Numbered from the stretch's first letter, positions 8,448 to 17,141 are shown. The stretch: 64,000 nt of DNA from Ferruginibacter sp. (GCA_013141435.1 JABFQZ010000027.1:1-64000); one strand, 5' to 3'. Translations and numbers: made by a program. Notes: generated by a model from the letters alone, not told the origin.

Positions 8448-10259
8448 TTATGCCAACTCTGCGTTCATAGATTTGCTTACTCTTTTACGAGCATCTTCAT
8501 CTAAAATTGTTTTGCGTAGGCGTATGCTTTTTGGTGTTACTTCTATACATTCATCGGCTTGTATGTACTCCATACATTCTTCTAATGTCATCAAAATTTT
8601 TGGTGCTGCTTTGCTTGCATCATCGCTTCCGCTTGCACGGTGGTTGGTAAGTTTTTTTGCCTCGGTAGCATTTACTACTAAATCGCCTGGTTTTATATGT
8701 TCAGCAATAATTTGCCCTACGTAAACATCTTCTCCTGGGTCTACAAAAAAGCGTCCTCTATCTTGCAATTTATCTACGGAGTAGCCTGTAGTTTTTTCGG
8801 TTGTTTTGCTAAGCAATACACCATTGTTGCGACCAGGTATTGGGCCTTTCCAAGGTTTGTACTCGGTAAAACGATGTGCCATTACAGCCTCACCTGCTGT
8901 GCCTGTAAGCATGGTACTACGCAAACCTATGAGCCCACGAGACGGTATGTCGAATTCTAAATGCTGCATTTCGCCTTTGGTTTCCATGATTAGCATTTCG
9001 CCTTTGCGTTGTGTAACTAGGTCTATTACTTTACCACTAAACTCTGCTGGTACATCTACTACCAAGTTTTCATAAGGCTCATTTTTTGCACCATCTATAT
9101 GTTTTACCAATACTTGTGGTTGACCAACGGTAAGCTCAAAGCCTTCTCTACGCATGGTTTCTATTAATATACCAAGGTGAAGAATGCCACGACCAAATAC
9201 CAAGAAACTATCTGCACCATCGGTATCTTCTACACGTAATGCAAGATTTTTTTCGGTTTCTTTCATCAATCTATCTCTAAGGTGGCGACTGGTTACAAAC
9301 TTGCCTTCTTTACCAAAAAATGGTGAGTTGTTAATACTAAATAACATACTCATTGTTGGCTCATCTACACTTATTACTGGTAATGCTTCGGGGTTTTCTA
9401 CATCGGCAATGGTATCGCCAATGTTAAATTCTTCTAAGCCTACTACTGCACATATATCGCCTGCTATTACTTCTGATACTTTCTTTTTGCCCATGCCTTC
9501 AAAAACATAAAGCTCTTTTATTTTCATTTTTTTAATGCTACCATCGGCTTGCATTAATGCTATTTGTTGGTTTTCTTTTATTACACCTCTTGCTACTTTA
9601 CCAACTGCTATACGACCAAGGAATGATGAATAATCTAACGAAGTAATTTGCATTTGTAAATAGCCTTCGTTTACTTTTGGTGCTGGCACGTATTTTATTA
9701 CGCCATCTAACAACGGAAAAATATTGTCTATTTGTGTTAACGAATCGTTGAACCAGCCATTTTTGCCCGAACCATAATAGGTAGGAAAATCTAATTGAGC
9801 TTCGGTAGCATCTAGGTTAAAAAATAATTCGAAAACGGCATCATGCACTTCATCTGGCCTACAGTTTTCTTTATCTACTTTATTTATTACTACAATTGGT
9901 TTTAGACCTAATGCTAATGCTTTTTGCAATACAAAACGGGTTTGTGGCATTGGTCCTTCAAATGCATCTACTAATAACACCACACCATCTGCCATTTTTA
10001 ATACTCTTTCTACTTCGCCACCAAAATCGCTATGCCCTGGAGTATCTATTACATTTATTTTATGGTTGTTATAAACTACTGCAGCATTTTTACTAAAAAT
10101 GGTTATGCCTCTTTCTCTTTCAAGATCGTTGCTATCCATTATCAATTCTCCAGTTTCTTGGTTGTCTCTAAATACTTTTGTAGAGTGTAAAATTTTGTCG
10201 ACCAAGGTTGTTTTTCCATGATCTACGTGGGCAATAATTGCGATGTTGCGAATATTCAT
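8448..10259 (-). CDS. typA: Ribosome-associated GTPase TypA/BipA
   Basis: Translational GTPase of the EF-G/LepA superfamily that binds ribosomes and assists 50S assembly and stress or cold adaptation (family knowledge). G1 is AHVDHGKTT (10-18), the switch-I region ends RERGITI, G3 is DTPGHSDFGGEVER, and G4 is NKVDKENCRPDEV. The TypA-specific C-terminal part contains GELLIMETKGEMQ-like and SRGLIGLRS segments and ends with the KSIRLRKTILDE tail. At 603 aa it has the family length. It is a single-gene unit with its own promoter about 50 bp upstream and a double terminator. Confidence 0.96.
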   Translation of the reverse strand: MNIRNIAIIAHVDHGKTTLVDKILHSTKVFRDNQETGELIMDSNDLERERGITIFSKNAAVVYNNHKINVIDTPGHSDFGGEVERVLKMADGVVLLVDAFEGPMPQTRFVLQKALALGLKPIVVINKVDKENCRPDEVHDAVFELFFNLDATEAQLDFPTYYGSGKNGWFNDSLTQIDNIFPLLDGVIKYVPAPKVNEGYLQMQITSLDYSSFLGRIAVGKVARGVIKENQQIALMQADGSIKKMKIKELYVFEGMGKKKVSEVIAGDICAVVGLEEFNIGDTIADVENPEALPVISVDEPTMSMLFSINNSPFFGKEGKFVTSRHLRDRLMKETEKNLALRVEDTDGADSFLVFGRGILHLGILIETMRREGFELTVGQPQVLVKHIDGAKNEPYENLVVDVPAEFSGKVIDLVTQRKGEMLIMETKGEMQHLEFDIPSRGLIGLRSTMLTGTAGEAVMAHRFTEYKPWKGPIPGRNNGVLLSKTTEKTTGYSVDKLQDRGRFFVDPGEDVYVGQIIAEHIKPGDLVVNATEAKKLTNHRASGSDDASKAAPKILMTLEECMEYIQADECIEVTPKSIRLRKTILDEDARKRVSKSMNAELA

Positions 10260-10308
10260 TTGTATTATATTGTGCTATAAAATTACTTATAGCTTGTTTT
10301 TGAGGGCG

Positions 10309-10338
10309 CAAAGGTACGGTTTTATAATGGTATAGCAA
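10309..10338 (-). promoter_or_regulatory. typA promoter (TTG-N19-TACCTTTG)
   Basis: On the minus strand TTG (10338-10336), 19 bp, then TACCTTTG (10316-10309) followed by CGCCC. Both elements and the spacing fit the Bacteroidetes housekeeping promoter. The 5' UTR to the ATG at 10259 would be about 46 nt. Confidence 0.65.
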
Positions 10339-10843
10339 GTTGGGTTTAAATATAGCATTAGCTTTTAGAAGGTTGTTGTGTGTATATTATTGAATATTAT
10401 GTTTTTAACATTAATATTTTGTTGTTATCGTTCAGTTTTTTTGAGTAATAACAATGCTATTTTTATAATTTGATATGTAATTTTTAACTTATAGAAAGTT
10501 TTATACCGATATAGTAGCAACTAATTAAACTATTTGTAACTCATAATAACAATATGCTATTTGGCTCTTTATTTAGGTGCTGTATTTAAGTAATCTATTT
10601 GTTAGGATAGAGTGTGCGGCTTAAATTTTTGGTAATGAGTTGGAATTTGTGATAATTGGGGGAATTTGAAAAATGTGCTGAAACCGAAGTTTAATAATGT
10701 TACAAAATTTGAAGTTAACAACTAATGCCAAATAGAATTACGAATTGATATTGATGACATTTTAGTCATAATTTTACAAAGCTCCATGTTGAGTGCCATT
10801 TTTGAGAACCCTTACATTCATTAGACAATAATTAAAATAGACG
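10339..10843. other. Intergenic region between typA and trpF homologue
   Basis: About 500 bp of AT-rich sequence with no ORF or recognisable RNA. A possible weak + strand promoter (TTG at 10745-10747, TAATTTTA at 10769-10776) precedes the trpF homologue. Base composition shifts at about 10.6 kb, where the accessory region may begin. Confidence 0.4.
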
Positions 10844-11494
10844 ATGGTAACTAGAGTAAAAATTTGCTGCATCAGTTCGACAGACGAAGCAAGAATGGCA
10901 ATTAAGTTTGGTGCTTCTGCGTTAGGACTTGTTGCAAATATGCCAAGTGGACCAGGAGTAATTACAGACGAAGAAATTTTGACAATTACTAAAAATGTTC
11001 CACCAGCAATTTCAACTTTTATGCTGACAAGTGAAACTTCGGCAGACGAAATTATTAAACATCACTTACGAACTTTAACAAACACTATTCAAATAGTTGA
11101 CGAACTCAAAGAAGGAAAGTATGAAAAAATTAGAGAGGCATTACCAGCAATTAAAATAGTACAAGTAATACATGTTATAGACGAAAAGACGATTGACGAA
11201 GCTGTAAGAATTTCATACTCGGTAGATGCTCTACTTTTGGACAGCGGAAATCCAAATTTAGAAATTAAAGAACTTGGTGGCACAGGGAGAGTTCATAATT
11301 GGGAATTGAGTAGGAAAATTGTAGAGCAATCAAAAGTTCCTGTTTTTCTTGCAGGTGGACTGACTTCGGAAAATGTAAGGCAAGCAATTGACCAAGTACA
11401 ACCATTTGGACTTGACCTTTGTAGTGGAGTTAGAACTGACAAAAAACTTGACCCAAAAAAGTTAGAGACGTTCTTTAACAATGTGTGGAAATAA
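10844..11494 (+). CDS. trpF: Phosphoribosylanthranilate isomerase homologue, solitary
   Basis: TIM-barrel protein of the TrpF family, whose classical reaction converts N-(5-phosphoribosyl)anthranilate to CdRP in tryptophan synthesis. It has VKICCISS (active-site Cys in KIC, residues 6-8), LLLDS with the general-acid Asp (about 126-130), the phosphate loop LGGTGRVHNWE and the C-terminal FLAGGLTSENVRQA and LDLCSGVRT segments. At 216 aa it has the family length. It stands alone, with no trp genes nearby, is the only plus-strand gene at the edge of the accessory region, and ends about 9 bp before an inverted-repeat element. It could be a functional TrpF or a recruited paralogue. Confidence 0.75.
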   Translation: MVTRVKICCISSTDEARMAIKFGASALGLVANMPSGPGVITDEEILTITKNVPPAISTFMLTSETSADEIIKHHLRTLTNTIQIVDELKEGKYEKIREALPAIKIVQVIHVIDEKTIDEAVRISYSVDALLLDSGNPNLEIKELGGTGRVHNWELSRKIVEQSKVPVFLAGGLTSENVRQAIDQVQPFGLDLCSGVRTDKKLDPKKLETFFNNVWK

Positions 11495-11502
11495 TACGGC
11501 AC

Positions 11503-11615
11503 ACAACGTTTTGCGGCTTTGCGAAGGTGGGAAAACGAAGTACAAATGTTCAATAGAATTCCCATGCTCAAATTTAGCACTGAAGTCCCACTTTTGCCAA
11601 ACTGCTGTTAGTGGC
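11503..11615. repeat. Dispersed inverted-repeat element, copy A
   Basis: Terminal arms at about 11503-11531 and 11587-11615 are imperfectly complementary (CGTTTTGCGGC..GAAGGTGGG against CCCACTTTTGCC..CTGTTAGTGGC). The centre contains ATGCTCAAATTTAGCACTG, also found in copy C. It lies between the convergent ends of the trpF homologue and the deiodinase-like gene, whose stop codon is formed by the repeat's CCACTAAC end. Confidence 0.7.
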
Positions 11616-12342
11616 TGGCATTCTTCGGATTTTGTCCTGATCGTTTAGCAATTTGGGAAAACTTTCCACATAAACCACCTAATAAATGTGAGTAGATTAA
11701 TTTTGGTAATGCTTTAATAAAGTCAATTCCTGCATCCCAACCTGCACGTTTAAAAATTTTGTATTCTATTGGTACGTTAGGAAATGGAAGCATTGTCCAT
11801 TTTTGTTGTTGTGGTGTTTTTGTAGTTCTAAATTCCTGTATTGCATTCTGCAATATTTTGACATTGTTCCATTCGTCTTTAAAAATAATCTGTCTATTGG
11901 TGTCAATAATAAATACCATATTGGGTAATGCCCCCAAAATAGAATGAACTGTTCCATTAATATCGTCAATAATTATTGTTCGATTTTCTATATTGTCTTC
12001 TGTATAAAGTCGGTTGGCTAAATTACATTTTTGCTCAATGTTATTGTGTGCATTAACTAATTTGCCTGGATGTGCTTCTCTAACGTACAATAATAAAAAA
12101 TGAAAATCCTTGTTTTCTGTTGCCAATTGATTCATTGCTTTGCTTTGTCCTGCAAACATTCCACAACTTAAACTTCCTGTTTCTAAAATTATAGGTTTAT
12201 CTGTAAAGTCGGAAAGTTTTTTAGTTTCTCCGTCTAATGTTAAGAATGAAAAGTCTTGAATAAATTCTCCAGTAGAAATGCCTGATGAATGTACAAGGTC
12301 GTACTCTTTATTAGCAAATTTTTGGTAGTTATAATTTTTCAT
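11608..12342 (-). CDS. Deiodinase-like / redoxin family protein
   Basis: Thioredoxin-fold protein resembling bacterial homologues of type-I iodothyronine deiodinase. GSLSCGMF (56-63) places Cys60 where the vertebrate enzymes have selenocysteine, followed by FLLLYVREAHPG (82-93), the family's EAHP signature. A normal ATG and no TGA at this site argue for a Cys form. In bacteria this fold is probably a peroxiredoxin- or thiol-disulfide-type activity (inference). Cytosolic; no signal peptide. Its start overlaps the upstream NmrA gene by 4 bp (ATGA), so the two are translationally coupled. The last codons lie in repeat copy A. Confidence 0.7.
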   Translation of the reverse strand: MKNYNYQKFANKEYDLVHSSGISTGEFIQDFSFLTLDGETKKLSDFTDKPIILETGSLSCGMFAGQSKAMNQLATENKDFHFLLLYVREAHPGKLVNAHNNIEQKCNLANRLYTEDNIENRTIIIDDINGTVHSILGALPNMVFIIDTNRQIIFKDEWNNVKILQNAIQEFRTTKTPQQQKWTMLPFPNVPIEYKIFKRAGWDAGIDFIKALPKLIYSHLLGGLCGKFSQIAKRSGQNPKNASH

Positions 12343-13328
12343 TGATTATACTTTTCTAATTCTTTTACACTTAAAGCCGATTGCATTGGAAGTGCCATAA
12401 ACTTTTTCATTGCTAAAAGCCAATTTGAAAAACTTCGCATTTTATAAGGAGAATTATCTACATAACTTTTTACAATGGTTTCAAAACTATCGGGCTCTTT
12501 GCCTGTCAATTCTTTTACAATATTAGTAGTACCATCAAATTTATTAGTTTGATATTCCTTCATATAATGACGAACTTGTGAAATGGTAAAAGCATCTAAA
12601 TTCATTTCTTTGGCAAAAAAGAAGCCTGCTTTGATAAACATCCATTCTGGAATATTAATATATCGTACTTTGCGATTTACTACTTTTGAAAATATTTCTG
12701 CCATTTCATTTGGTGTTAAAGATTGTGATCCTGTAGGTCTTAATCTTTTTCCAAAATATGGTGTTGGGTTTTTTAATAATGATGCAATAACCAAACCTAA
12801 ATCTTCATTTGAAATTGGTGGATTTTTTCCTTTTCCAAAAGGTAAGGGCATTAAACCTAATTGAATGGCGAATTCTGTAACAAAAAATGTATTGTCAGCA
12901 AAAAAGCCGGGTATTAATTGAATAACATTTAGACCTGAATGCTCATATTCTTTGTAAGATGACTGAATATCTTTTGTATGAATACTTTTTTGATTGTCAA
13001 ACTCTGCTAACCATTGCCCAAGATTTACTATGGCATCAATATTGTTTTCTTTGGCACATTGAATAAATAGTTTTGTGTTTTCTAATAAATTGGGAATAAA
13101 GGGATGACAATAATACACCCTTTTAATATCCTTTAAAGCATTGTTCAAATCGTTTTTATCTGTTAAGTTACCAATACAAATTTCTGCACCTAATTTTTGT
13201 AAAAAAAGTGCGTTTGCATTTTTGGAACGCACTAAAATTCTAACAGGGTAACCATCTTTTAATAATTGCTTTGTGGCTTCAAAACCTGTTTTGCCTGTTG
13301 CTGATGTTATTAGTATTTTCTCTTTCAT
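12339..13328 (-). CDS. NmrA-like NAD(P)-binding protein
   Basis: Atypical short-chain dehydrogenase of the NmrA family. The N-terminal Rossmann motif is ILITSATGKTGFEA (5-18), followed by YPVRILVR and GAEICIGNLTD, the usual nucleotide-sensing strand pattern. The catalytic Tyr-Lys pair of classical SDRs is not obvious. Such proteins act as redox sensors or quinone/NADPH oxidoreductases (family knowledge). The 329-aa length includes a C-terminal extension of about 40 residues. Second gene of a three-gene unit (membrane protein, NmrA, deiodinase-like) with 2-bp and 4-bp junctions. Confidence 0.8.
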   Translation of the reverse strand: MKEKILITSATGKTGFEATKQLLKDGYPVRILVRSKNANALFLQKLGAEICIGNLTDKNDLNNALKDIKRVYYCHPFIPNLLENTKLFIQCAKENNIDAIVNLGQWLAEFDNQKSIHTKDIQSSYKEYEHSGLNVIQLIPGFFADNTFFVTEFAIQLGLMPLPFGKGKNPPISNEDLGLVIASLLKNPTPYFGKRLRPTGSQSLTPNEMAEIFSKVVNRKVRYINIPEWMFIKAGFFFAKEMNLDAFTISQVRHYMKEYQTNKFDGTTNIVKELTGKEPDSFETIVKSYVDNSPYKMRSFSNWLLAMKKFMALPMQSALSVKELEKYNQ

Positions 13329-13330
13329 TC

Positions 13331-14008
13331 TTAAATATTTTTATTGTACAAAAGTTGACGAATTGAAGCTAAATGTGAAAACAAAACCAATGGCACTAAT
13401 ACCGAAGGAAGCAGCACAAATGGAAAGTGTAGAATAGCAATATTAGGCTGGTCGAAAGCAAATTGCTGAAATGCACTTGGCAAAGAAAGTATTGCATTAA
13501 AAGCAATATTGAAAAGCAAAGCCAAGCAAATAAAATTCCAAAGTAGCAAAATGTTTCTGCTCAATGATTTTCTAACAAAACCAAAATAATAAACAAGTGG
13601 TGCTGTAACACCCGAAAAAATATCAAAATTTCTTCCTTCAAATGTCATTAACTCGGGTACTGCTTTATGAATGAATAACCAATACAATACCAATTCAACT
13701 GGTATTCGTAAAGTGTGAAAAAGTGTAAGCGTTTTTATGTTTAAGTTATCAATAAATTGTTTACCACGTTTAGTGTTGAACCTTATAATAGTTAGTATTA
13801 AAGGTGGAATAATGAGCAAACCAAACCGTGGCGGAATAGTATTGGCAATTTTGTAAAACCCTAAAATTGAGATGATAGTTTGGAATATGATCCAAACAAT
13901 AATTAAGGTTAAAAATGATTTGGAAAAGTTGGTGGCTTTGTAAAACAAAAGTATAGCCGAAAAGACTGTAAGTCCAAAAACTAAATAAACATAAATTGGT
14001 AAATCCAT
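13331..14008 (-). CDS. Seven-helix-type membrane protein, unknown function
   Basis: 225 aa with about six to seven hydrophobic helices and few charged residues. No family recognised by name. It resembles the protein at 18889-19557 in length, helix pattern and position: both follow a sigma-factor gene and a palindrome promoter and lead a unit of redox or detoxification genes. Conserved-looking polar spots are the TFEGRNFDIFSG loop (about 123-134) and FHTLRIPVE. It is the first gene of the unit driven by the palindrome promoter at 14030-14074. Confidence 0.65.
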   Translation of the reverse strand: MDLPIYVYLVFGLTVFSAILLFYKATNFSKSFLTLIIVWIIFQTIISILGFYKIANTIPPRFGLLIIPPLILTIIRFNTKRGKQFIDNLNIKTLTLFHTLRIPVELVLYWLFIHKAVPELMTFEGRNFDIFSGVTAPLVYYFGFVRKSLSRNILLLWNFICLALLFNIAFNAILSLPSAFQQFAFDQPNIAILHFPFVLLPSVLVPLVLFSHLASIRQLLYNKNI

Positions 14009-14029
14009 TGCAGTAAATTAATTATACCG

Positions 14030-14074
14030 CAAAGTTGAGCATAGAAAATTGAAGAGGACTTGCCAATTGACAAG
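14030..14074 (-). promoter_or_regulatory. Palindrome promoter P1 (CTTGCCAATTGACAAG)
   Basis: The 16-bp site 14059-14074 has one mismatch from the perfect palindrome CTTGCCAATTGGCAAG. Its centre (14066.5) is 36.5 bp from the G of a downstream AACTTTG -7-like element (14030), putting it near -41 of the predicted start. About 75 bp around it (14013-14090) is repeated at P3 and, less closely, at P2. Architecture TTGCC-N4-GGCAA is that of a Crp/Fnr-family class-II site. Confidence 0.6.
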
Positions 14075-14101
14075 AAATGAAAAATTAATAATCGAATAAA
14101 T

Positions 14102-14974
14102 TTATAGAAAAAAAATATCTCTAATATTGGGGTCAGAAACTATTAAAGTTATCAACTCGTTGGATTTGTCTTTGTCGTAATAAGGATGGTCTTTAAAAAG
14201 TAACCCATATTTTTCTTCAAGCAAGTTGTCGCATTGGTTAGATTTGTGGATGGCAACTGAAGAGATTTTATGTATAAAATTATTATTGAATTGCAAGTTA
14301 GCTTCGTTTACCCAGCCTGCTTGAATAAACCCTTTTGTTTTTTTGGGACAGCGACAAGGATTTTCGACATTCACTAGACCACATTTGTTATTCATGAAAT
14401 TGTAAAGATCCTTTCTTGCTCTTGATAATATTTGTCGAAAGTTCTCGGCTGTTATTTCTAAAAGTTCTGCACCTTTCTTACTTTCAATTTCAAAAATTTC
14501 TCCAAGTATATAAATTAGCCGTTGTTCTCTGCTTAAGCAAAGTAGCATTCCTGTCATACAACCAATTTTTGCATCTTCAATTTGCTCTTTTAAATCAATT
14601 TCTTCTTGTTCAGTTAATTCTTGAAATGGAACATTATCTAACGCTTCGCCATACTCATCGAAAGCAAATACAACTTGCTCCATATTTTGCCTTTTGCTAT
14701 TCAGAAAGTGATTAAACACTATTCTATAAAGCCAAGTTCTAAAATCAGATTTCTGATTAAACTGTGCAAGTTTTGTTATGACTTTAATTATTGTTTCTTG
14801 AGTTAAATCTTCTGCATCAGCTGGGCTTAAAACGAAGCGAAGAGCAACATTATAAATATAATTATAATGAAGTTTCACTAAATGCTCAAGGGCGATTTTT
14901 GAACCGCCCAATGCATCTTTTATCAATTTGTTTTCTTCAATCTCTGAATGTTTTTTGTTAAAAATATTTTCCAT
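14102..14974 (-). CDS. ECF-like RNA polymerase sigma factor with Cys-rich tail
   Basis: Sigma-70 family protein with region 2 at about 25-95 (DAEDLTQETIIKV, FRTWLYRIVFNHF) and region 4 at about 140-192 (ITAENFRQILSRARKDL). It carries a C-terminal extension with CGLVNVENPCRC (Cys198, Cys207, Cys209) plus Cys139 and Cys146, possibly a metal- or redox-sensing module (inference). At 290 aa it is longer than a plain ECF. No anti-sigma gene is adjacent. It begins directly after the stop of the upstream gene (TAA then ATG), so it is co-transcribed from P2. It is a paralogue of the sigma factor at 19752-20543. Confidence 0.85.
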   Translation of the reverse strand: MENIFNKKHSEIEENKLIKDALGGSKIALEHLVKLHYNYIYNVALRFVLSPADAEDLTQETIIKVITKLAQFNQKSDFRTWLYRIVFNHFLNSKRQNMEQVVFAFDEYGEALDNVPFQELTEQEEIDLKEQIEDAKIGCMTGMLLCLSREQRLIYILGEIFEIESKKGAELLEITAENFRQILSRARKDLYNFMNNKCGLVNVENPCRCPKKTKGFIQAGWVNEANLQFNNNFIHKISSVAIHKSNQCDNLLEEKYGLLFKDHPYYDKDKSNELITLIVSDPNIRDIFFL

Positions 14975-15655
14975 TTACTTGTAAAATGTATAATGGCTAA
15001 AAGTAATTACTTTTTCTGTTGCTTCAAAGAAAGGTATTAACGATTTTTCTTGTTGTGATGCTTGCATTGCACTTTGTGCATCTTCAACTGTTTCCCATTC
15101 TACTATGTCTATAAAAATTGTTGAATCTTTATTGTCTTGCATTATTTTTCGACTAATGAAGCCTTTTTGAGTTTTTAAAAAATTGTTTGTTGTGTCTGCA
15201 ATATTTGAATATACAGAGACTTTGTCGGCTTTAAGTTGGTAAACTACCACTTCTGATACTTTGTTTGTCATTTTTATTTTTAATTTATTATTTGTGAATG
15301 ATTTGAATGAATAAAATTCGCCATAAGCAATTAGGCTATCAATCGAAGTAGTGAATGGTTTAAAAGTCTCTTCGTTTTTAACGGTATTTGAAGCAGATAT
15401 TGCATTACTGATATTGCCCCACTGTAAAATGTCAATATAAACGTTTGTATTATTTTTGTCCTGTAAGGTTATATAATTTTTATAACCTTTAAGTCTTGAA
15501 ACTTTATTTCTAAAGTCAAGCAGTAAAGTATCAAATTGAAAGTTATTACTTTCTGCAAATTTATAAATAACTACTTCTGTTACAATTTTGCTATTTTGTG
15601 CAAATGCCCAAATTGTTGAAAGTAATGATACTGTGAGTAATACTGTTTTCTTCAT
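14975..15655 (-). CDS. Secreted protein with two ABM-like (dimeric alpha-beta barrel) repeats
   Basis: A signal peptide (MKKTVLLTVSLLSTIWAFAQ) is followed by two copies of an antibiotic-biosynthesis-monooxygenase-like ferredoxin fold. Each begins VTEVVIYKF / VSEVVVYQL, continues with a GYKNYITLQD / GFISRKIMQD strand and YIDILQW / FIDIVEW, and ends in a FYSFKSF / FSHYTFYK strand (about 21-120 and 130-226). Such domains bind or oxidise small hydrophobic molecules, but catalysis cannot be inferred. It is the first gene of the P2 unit, followed directly by the sigma factor; an exported sensor or scavenger is conceivable. Confidence 0.7.
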   Translation of the reverse strand: MKKTVLLTVSLLSTIWAFAQNSKIVTEVVIYKFAESNNFQFDTLLLDFRNKVSRLKGYKNYITLQDKNNTNVYIDILQWGNISNAISASNTVKNEETFKPFTTSIDSLIAYGEFYSFKSFTNNKLKIKMTNKVSEVVVYQLKADKVSVYSNIADTTNNFLKTQKGFISRKIMQDNKDSTIFIDIVEWETVEDAQSAMQASQQEKSLIPFFEATEKVITFSHYTFYK

Positions 15656-15766
15656 TTTCTATGTCTTTTTATAATTAGACACAGTGAAAATATGGTTGTG
15701 ACAAAACTTGAGATTATTTTCTCCTTTTTGTTTCGTAGCTTTCTTGTAGAGAAATTAAATATACAG

Positions 15767-15811
15767 CAAAGTTTAGAATAGAAAAATGAAAAGGACTTGC
15801 CAATTGGCAAG
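15767..15811 (-). promoter_or_regulatory. Palindrome promoter P2 (CTTGCCAATTGGCAAG)
   Basis: Perfect 16-bp palindrome at 15796-15811, centre 15803.5, again 36.5 bp from the G of an AACTTTG element (15767). It lies about 110 bp upstream of the secreted ABM-like gene and its sigma factor. The sequence is similar to P1 and P3 beyond the palindrome (AAAAGGACTTGCC.., AAGAAAT). Confidence 0.65.
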
Positions 15812-15831
15812 AAATAAGACTGAACTTACTG

Positions 15832-16713
15832 CTAATTCAATTCTGCTTTTGCAAAACCTACCGTGTCTCGGTATAATTGAGGTGAAATATCTGTATTGGT
15901 TTTAAAAAGTCTGCTAAAATGGAACTCGTCTGAATAGCCTAAATGCCAAGCAATTTCTTTAATTGGTTTACTTGTCATATACAGTTCTCGTTTGGCTTCG
16001 ATGATTATTCGCTCCGTTATTAAGTCAGTTAGCGTTTTATTGTAGTGCGTTTTAACCAACTTTGCTAAGGCGTTTGCCGAAATATTTAAAAGTGTTGCGT
16101 AGTCGCTTGGGGAATGTTTTTGCTTGAAATTTTCTTCAATTTTGTTTTTTAAGTTCTGTAAAATAAAAGGCGTTTCAGCTTCAATAAACATTGGCTCATT
16201 ACTTTTTGAAAGTGCTTTTATTCTTGATAGTGTAACTAAAAATATTTTTAGATTAGGGATTAACAATTCGTAATTATCATTTTCTTTATTAAGTATTTCA
16301 AATTTTAGTTCTTCTAATTGCTGGTTCAACTTGTTTTCGGTCAAATTATCAATGTTAATAAATGGCTCTTGATAAATATTATTAAAAAGAACAGTGTCGC
16401 AATTAGTTTCTTTGGGATTGCGATGAATACAATAAAAATCTGAATGAAATTGCAAAGCTATTCCACTAATTTTTTTATCGGTAGAAAACATAAAAGGTTG
16501 GTATGGTGCAAATGCAAAAACGGCATTTGCTTGAAATAAATATTCTGAAAAATCAACTTTTAAAAGTCCATTTCCATCTTTTACCCAAATTAATGAATAA
16601 AAATTGTTTCGCTGTAAATGGTCAAAATGACTATTGTCGCAAAATGAAAACATCTTAAAGGCAAGATTTCTGTTTTGCTGGTTGATTAATGTGAAAACAT
16701 TTTGGTCTATCAT
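15832..16713 (-). CDS. AraC-family transcriptional regulator
   Basis: 293 aa. The N-terminal part (about 1-170) is a cupin-like sensing domain (for example LIWVKDGNGLLKVDF, FAFAPYQPFMF). The C-terminal two-helix-turn-helix domain has SANALAKLVKTHYNKTL and the second HTH IKEIAWHLGYSDEFHFSRLFK. The ATG at 16713 is chosen over an in-frame TTG at 16728 because TATTTTTG (16725-16718) sits immediately upstream with a 4-base gap, the leaderless pattern seen elsewhere here. It lies last in the long P3 unit but probably also has its own promoter inside the tautomerase end. Likely a local regulator; its target may be the direct repeats at 19623-19652 (inference). Confidence 0.85.
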   Translation of the reverse strand: MIDQNVFTLINQQNRNLAFKMFSFCDNSHFDHLQRNNFYSLIWVKDGNGLLKVDFSEYLFQANAVFAFAPYQPFMFSTDKKISGIALQFHSDFYCIHRNPKETNCDTVLFNNIYQEPFINIDNLTENKLNQQLEELKFEILNKENDNYELLIPNLKIFLVTLSRIKALSKSNEPMFIEAETPFILQNLKNKIEENFKQKHSPSDYATLLNISANALAKLVKTHYNKTLTDLITERIIIEAKRELYMTSKPIKEIAWHLGYSDEFHFSRLFKTNTDISPQLYRDTVGFAKAELN

Positions 16714-16717
16714 AATG

Positions 16718-16725
16718 CAAAAATA
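16718..16725 (-). promoter_or_regulatory. Predicted -7 element of the AraC gene
   Basis: TATTTTTG on the minus strand followed by CATT and the ATG at 16713. Same TTTG-N4-ATG spacing as copA, tsaE and others, implying leaderless initiation. Confidence 0.5.
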
Positions 16726-16730
16726 CAAAA

Positions 16731-16934
16731 TTACTTTTCTCTATTCCTTCTCGCTGTTACTTGTTCGCCTGCAATGCCCCAATTATCGGTTTCTACTTCT
16801 TCTATAATTACAAATGTCGTAGTTGGGTTTTTGTTTAATACTTTTTGTAGTAAAGTTGTAACACCTTTAATAAGCTGTCCTTTCTGTTCAGGTGTTACGC
16901 CATCTTTTGTGATTTTTATATTAACGTAAGGCAT
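16731..16934 (-). CDS. 4-oxalocrotonate tautomerase family protein
   Basis: A 67-aa tautomerase monomer starting MPYVNIKIT. After Met removal Pro1 is the catalytic base of the superfamily. The QKGQLIKGVTTLLQKVLNKNP helix and the TTFVIIEEVETDNWGIAG segment match the 4-OT fold; the Arg pair near 61-63 could bind a carboxylate. The likely reaction is keto-enol tautomerisation of a small acid, physiological substrate unknown. It lies in the P3 unit 2 bp after the DUF2798 gene. Confidence 0.85.
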   Translation of the reverse strand: MPYVNIKITKDGVTPEQKGQLIKGVTTLLQKVLNKNPTTTFVIIEEVETDNWGIAGEQVTARRNREK

Positions 16935-16936
16935 AA

Positions 16937-17140
16937 TTAAAGTTTTAGTTTTTTTCTAATAACTGGTGCTACAAAAAGCAAGGAGAAAAATGCAATAACA
17001 AATGCAATTAACCAACTACGTAGCCAAATGAAAATGAAGTTATTATGAAAACCTGCATTAACAGCAACCAAAATAAAACTTATGTAGCTTGTTACTATTA
17101 TTGCCATTACAAAAGCAAATATTATATTGTTTTTAGGCAT
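16937..17140 (-). CDS. DUF2798-type two-helix membrane protein
   Basis: 67 aa starting MPKNNIIFAF at 17140, 1 bp after the DinB stop; a longer reading from 17203 would overlap DinB by 60 bp and add an unlikely Cys-rich N-terminus. It has two hydrophobic helices (about 5-27 and 36-60) and a basic C-terminus (RKKLKL), which matches the small inner-membrane DUF2798 family. Function unknown. Confidence 0.65.
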   Translation of the reverse strand: MPKNNIIFAFVMAIIVTSYISFILVAVNAGFHNNFIFIWLRSWLIAFVIAFFSLLFVAPVIRKKLKL

Positions 17141-17141
17141 T

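Noticed and set aside
16714..16728. AraC start at the in-frame TTG at 16728
   Set aside because: Those codons coincide with the -7 element TATTTTTG; the ATG at 16713 follows it at the spacing seen in other genes.
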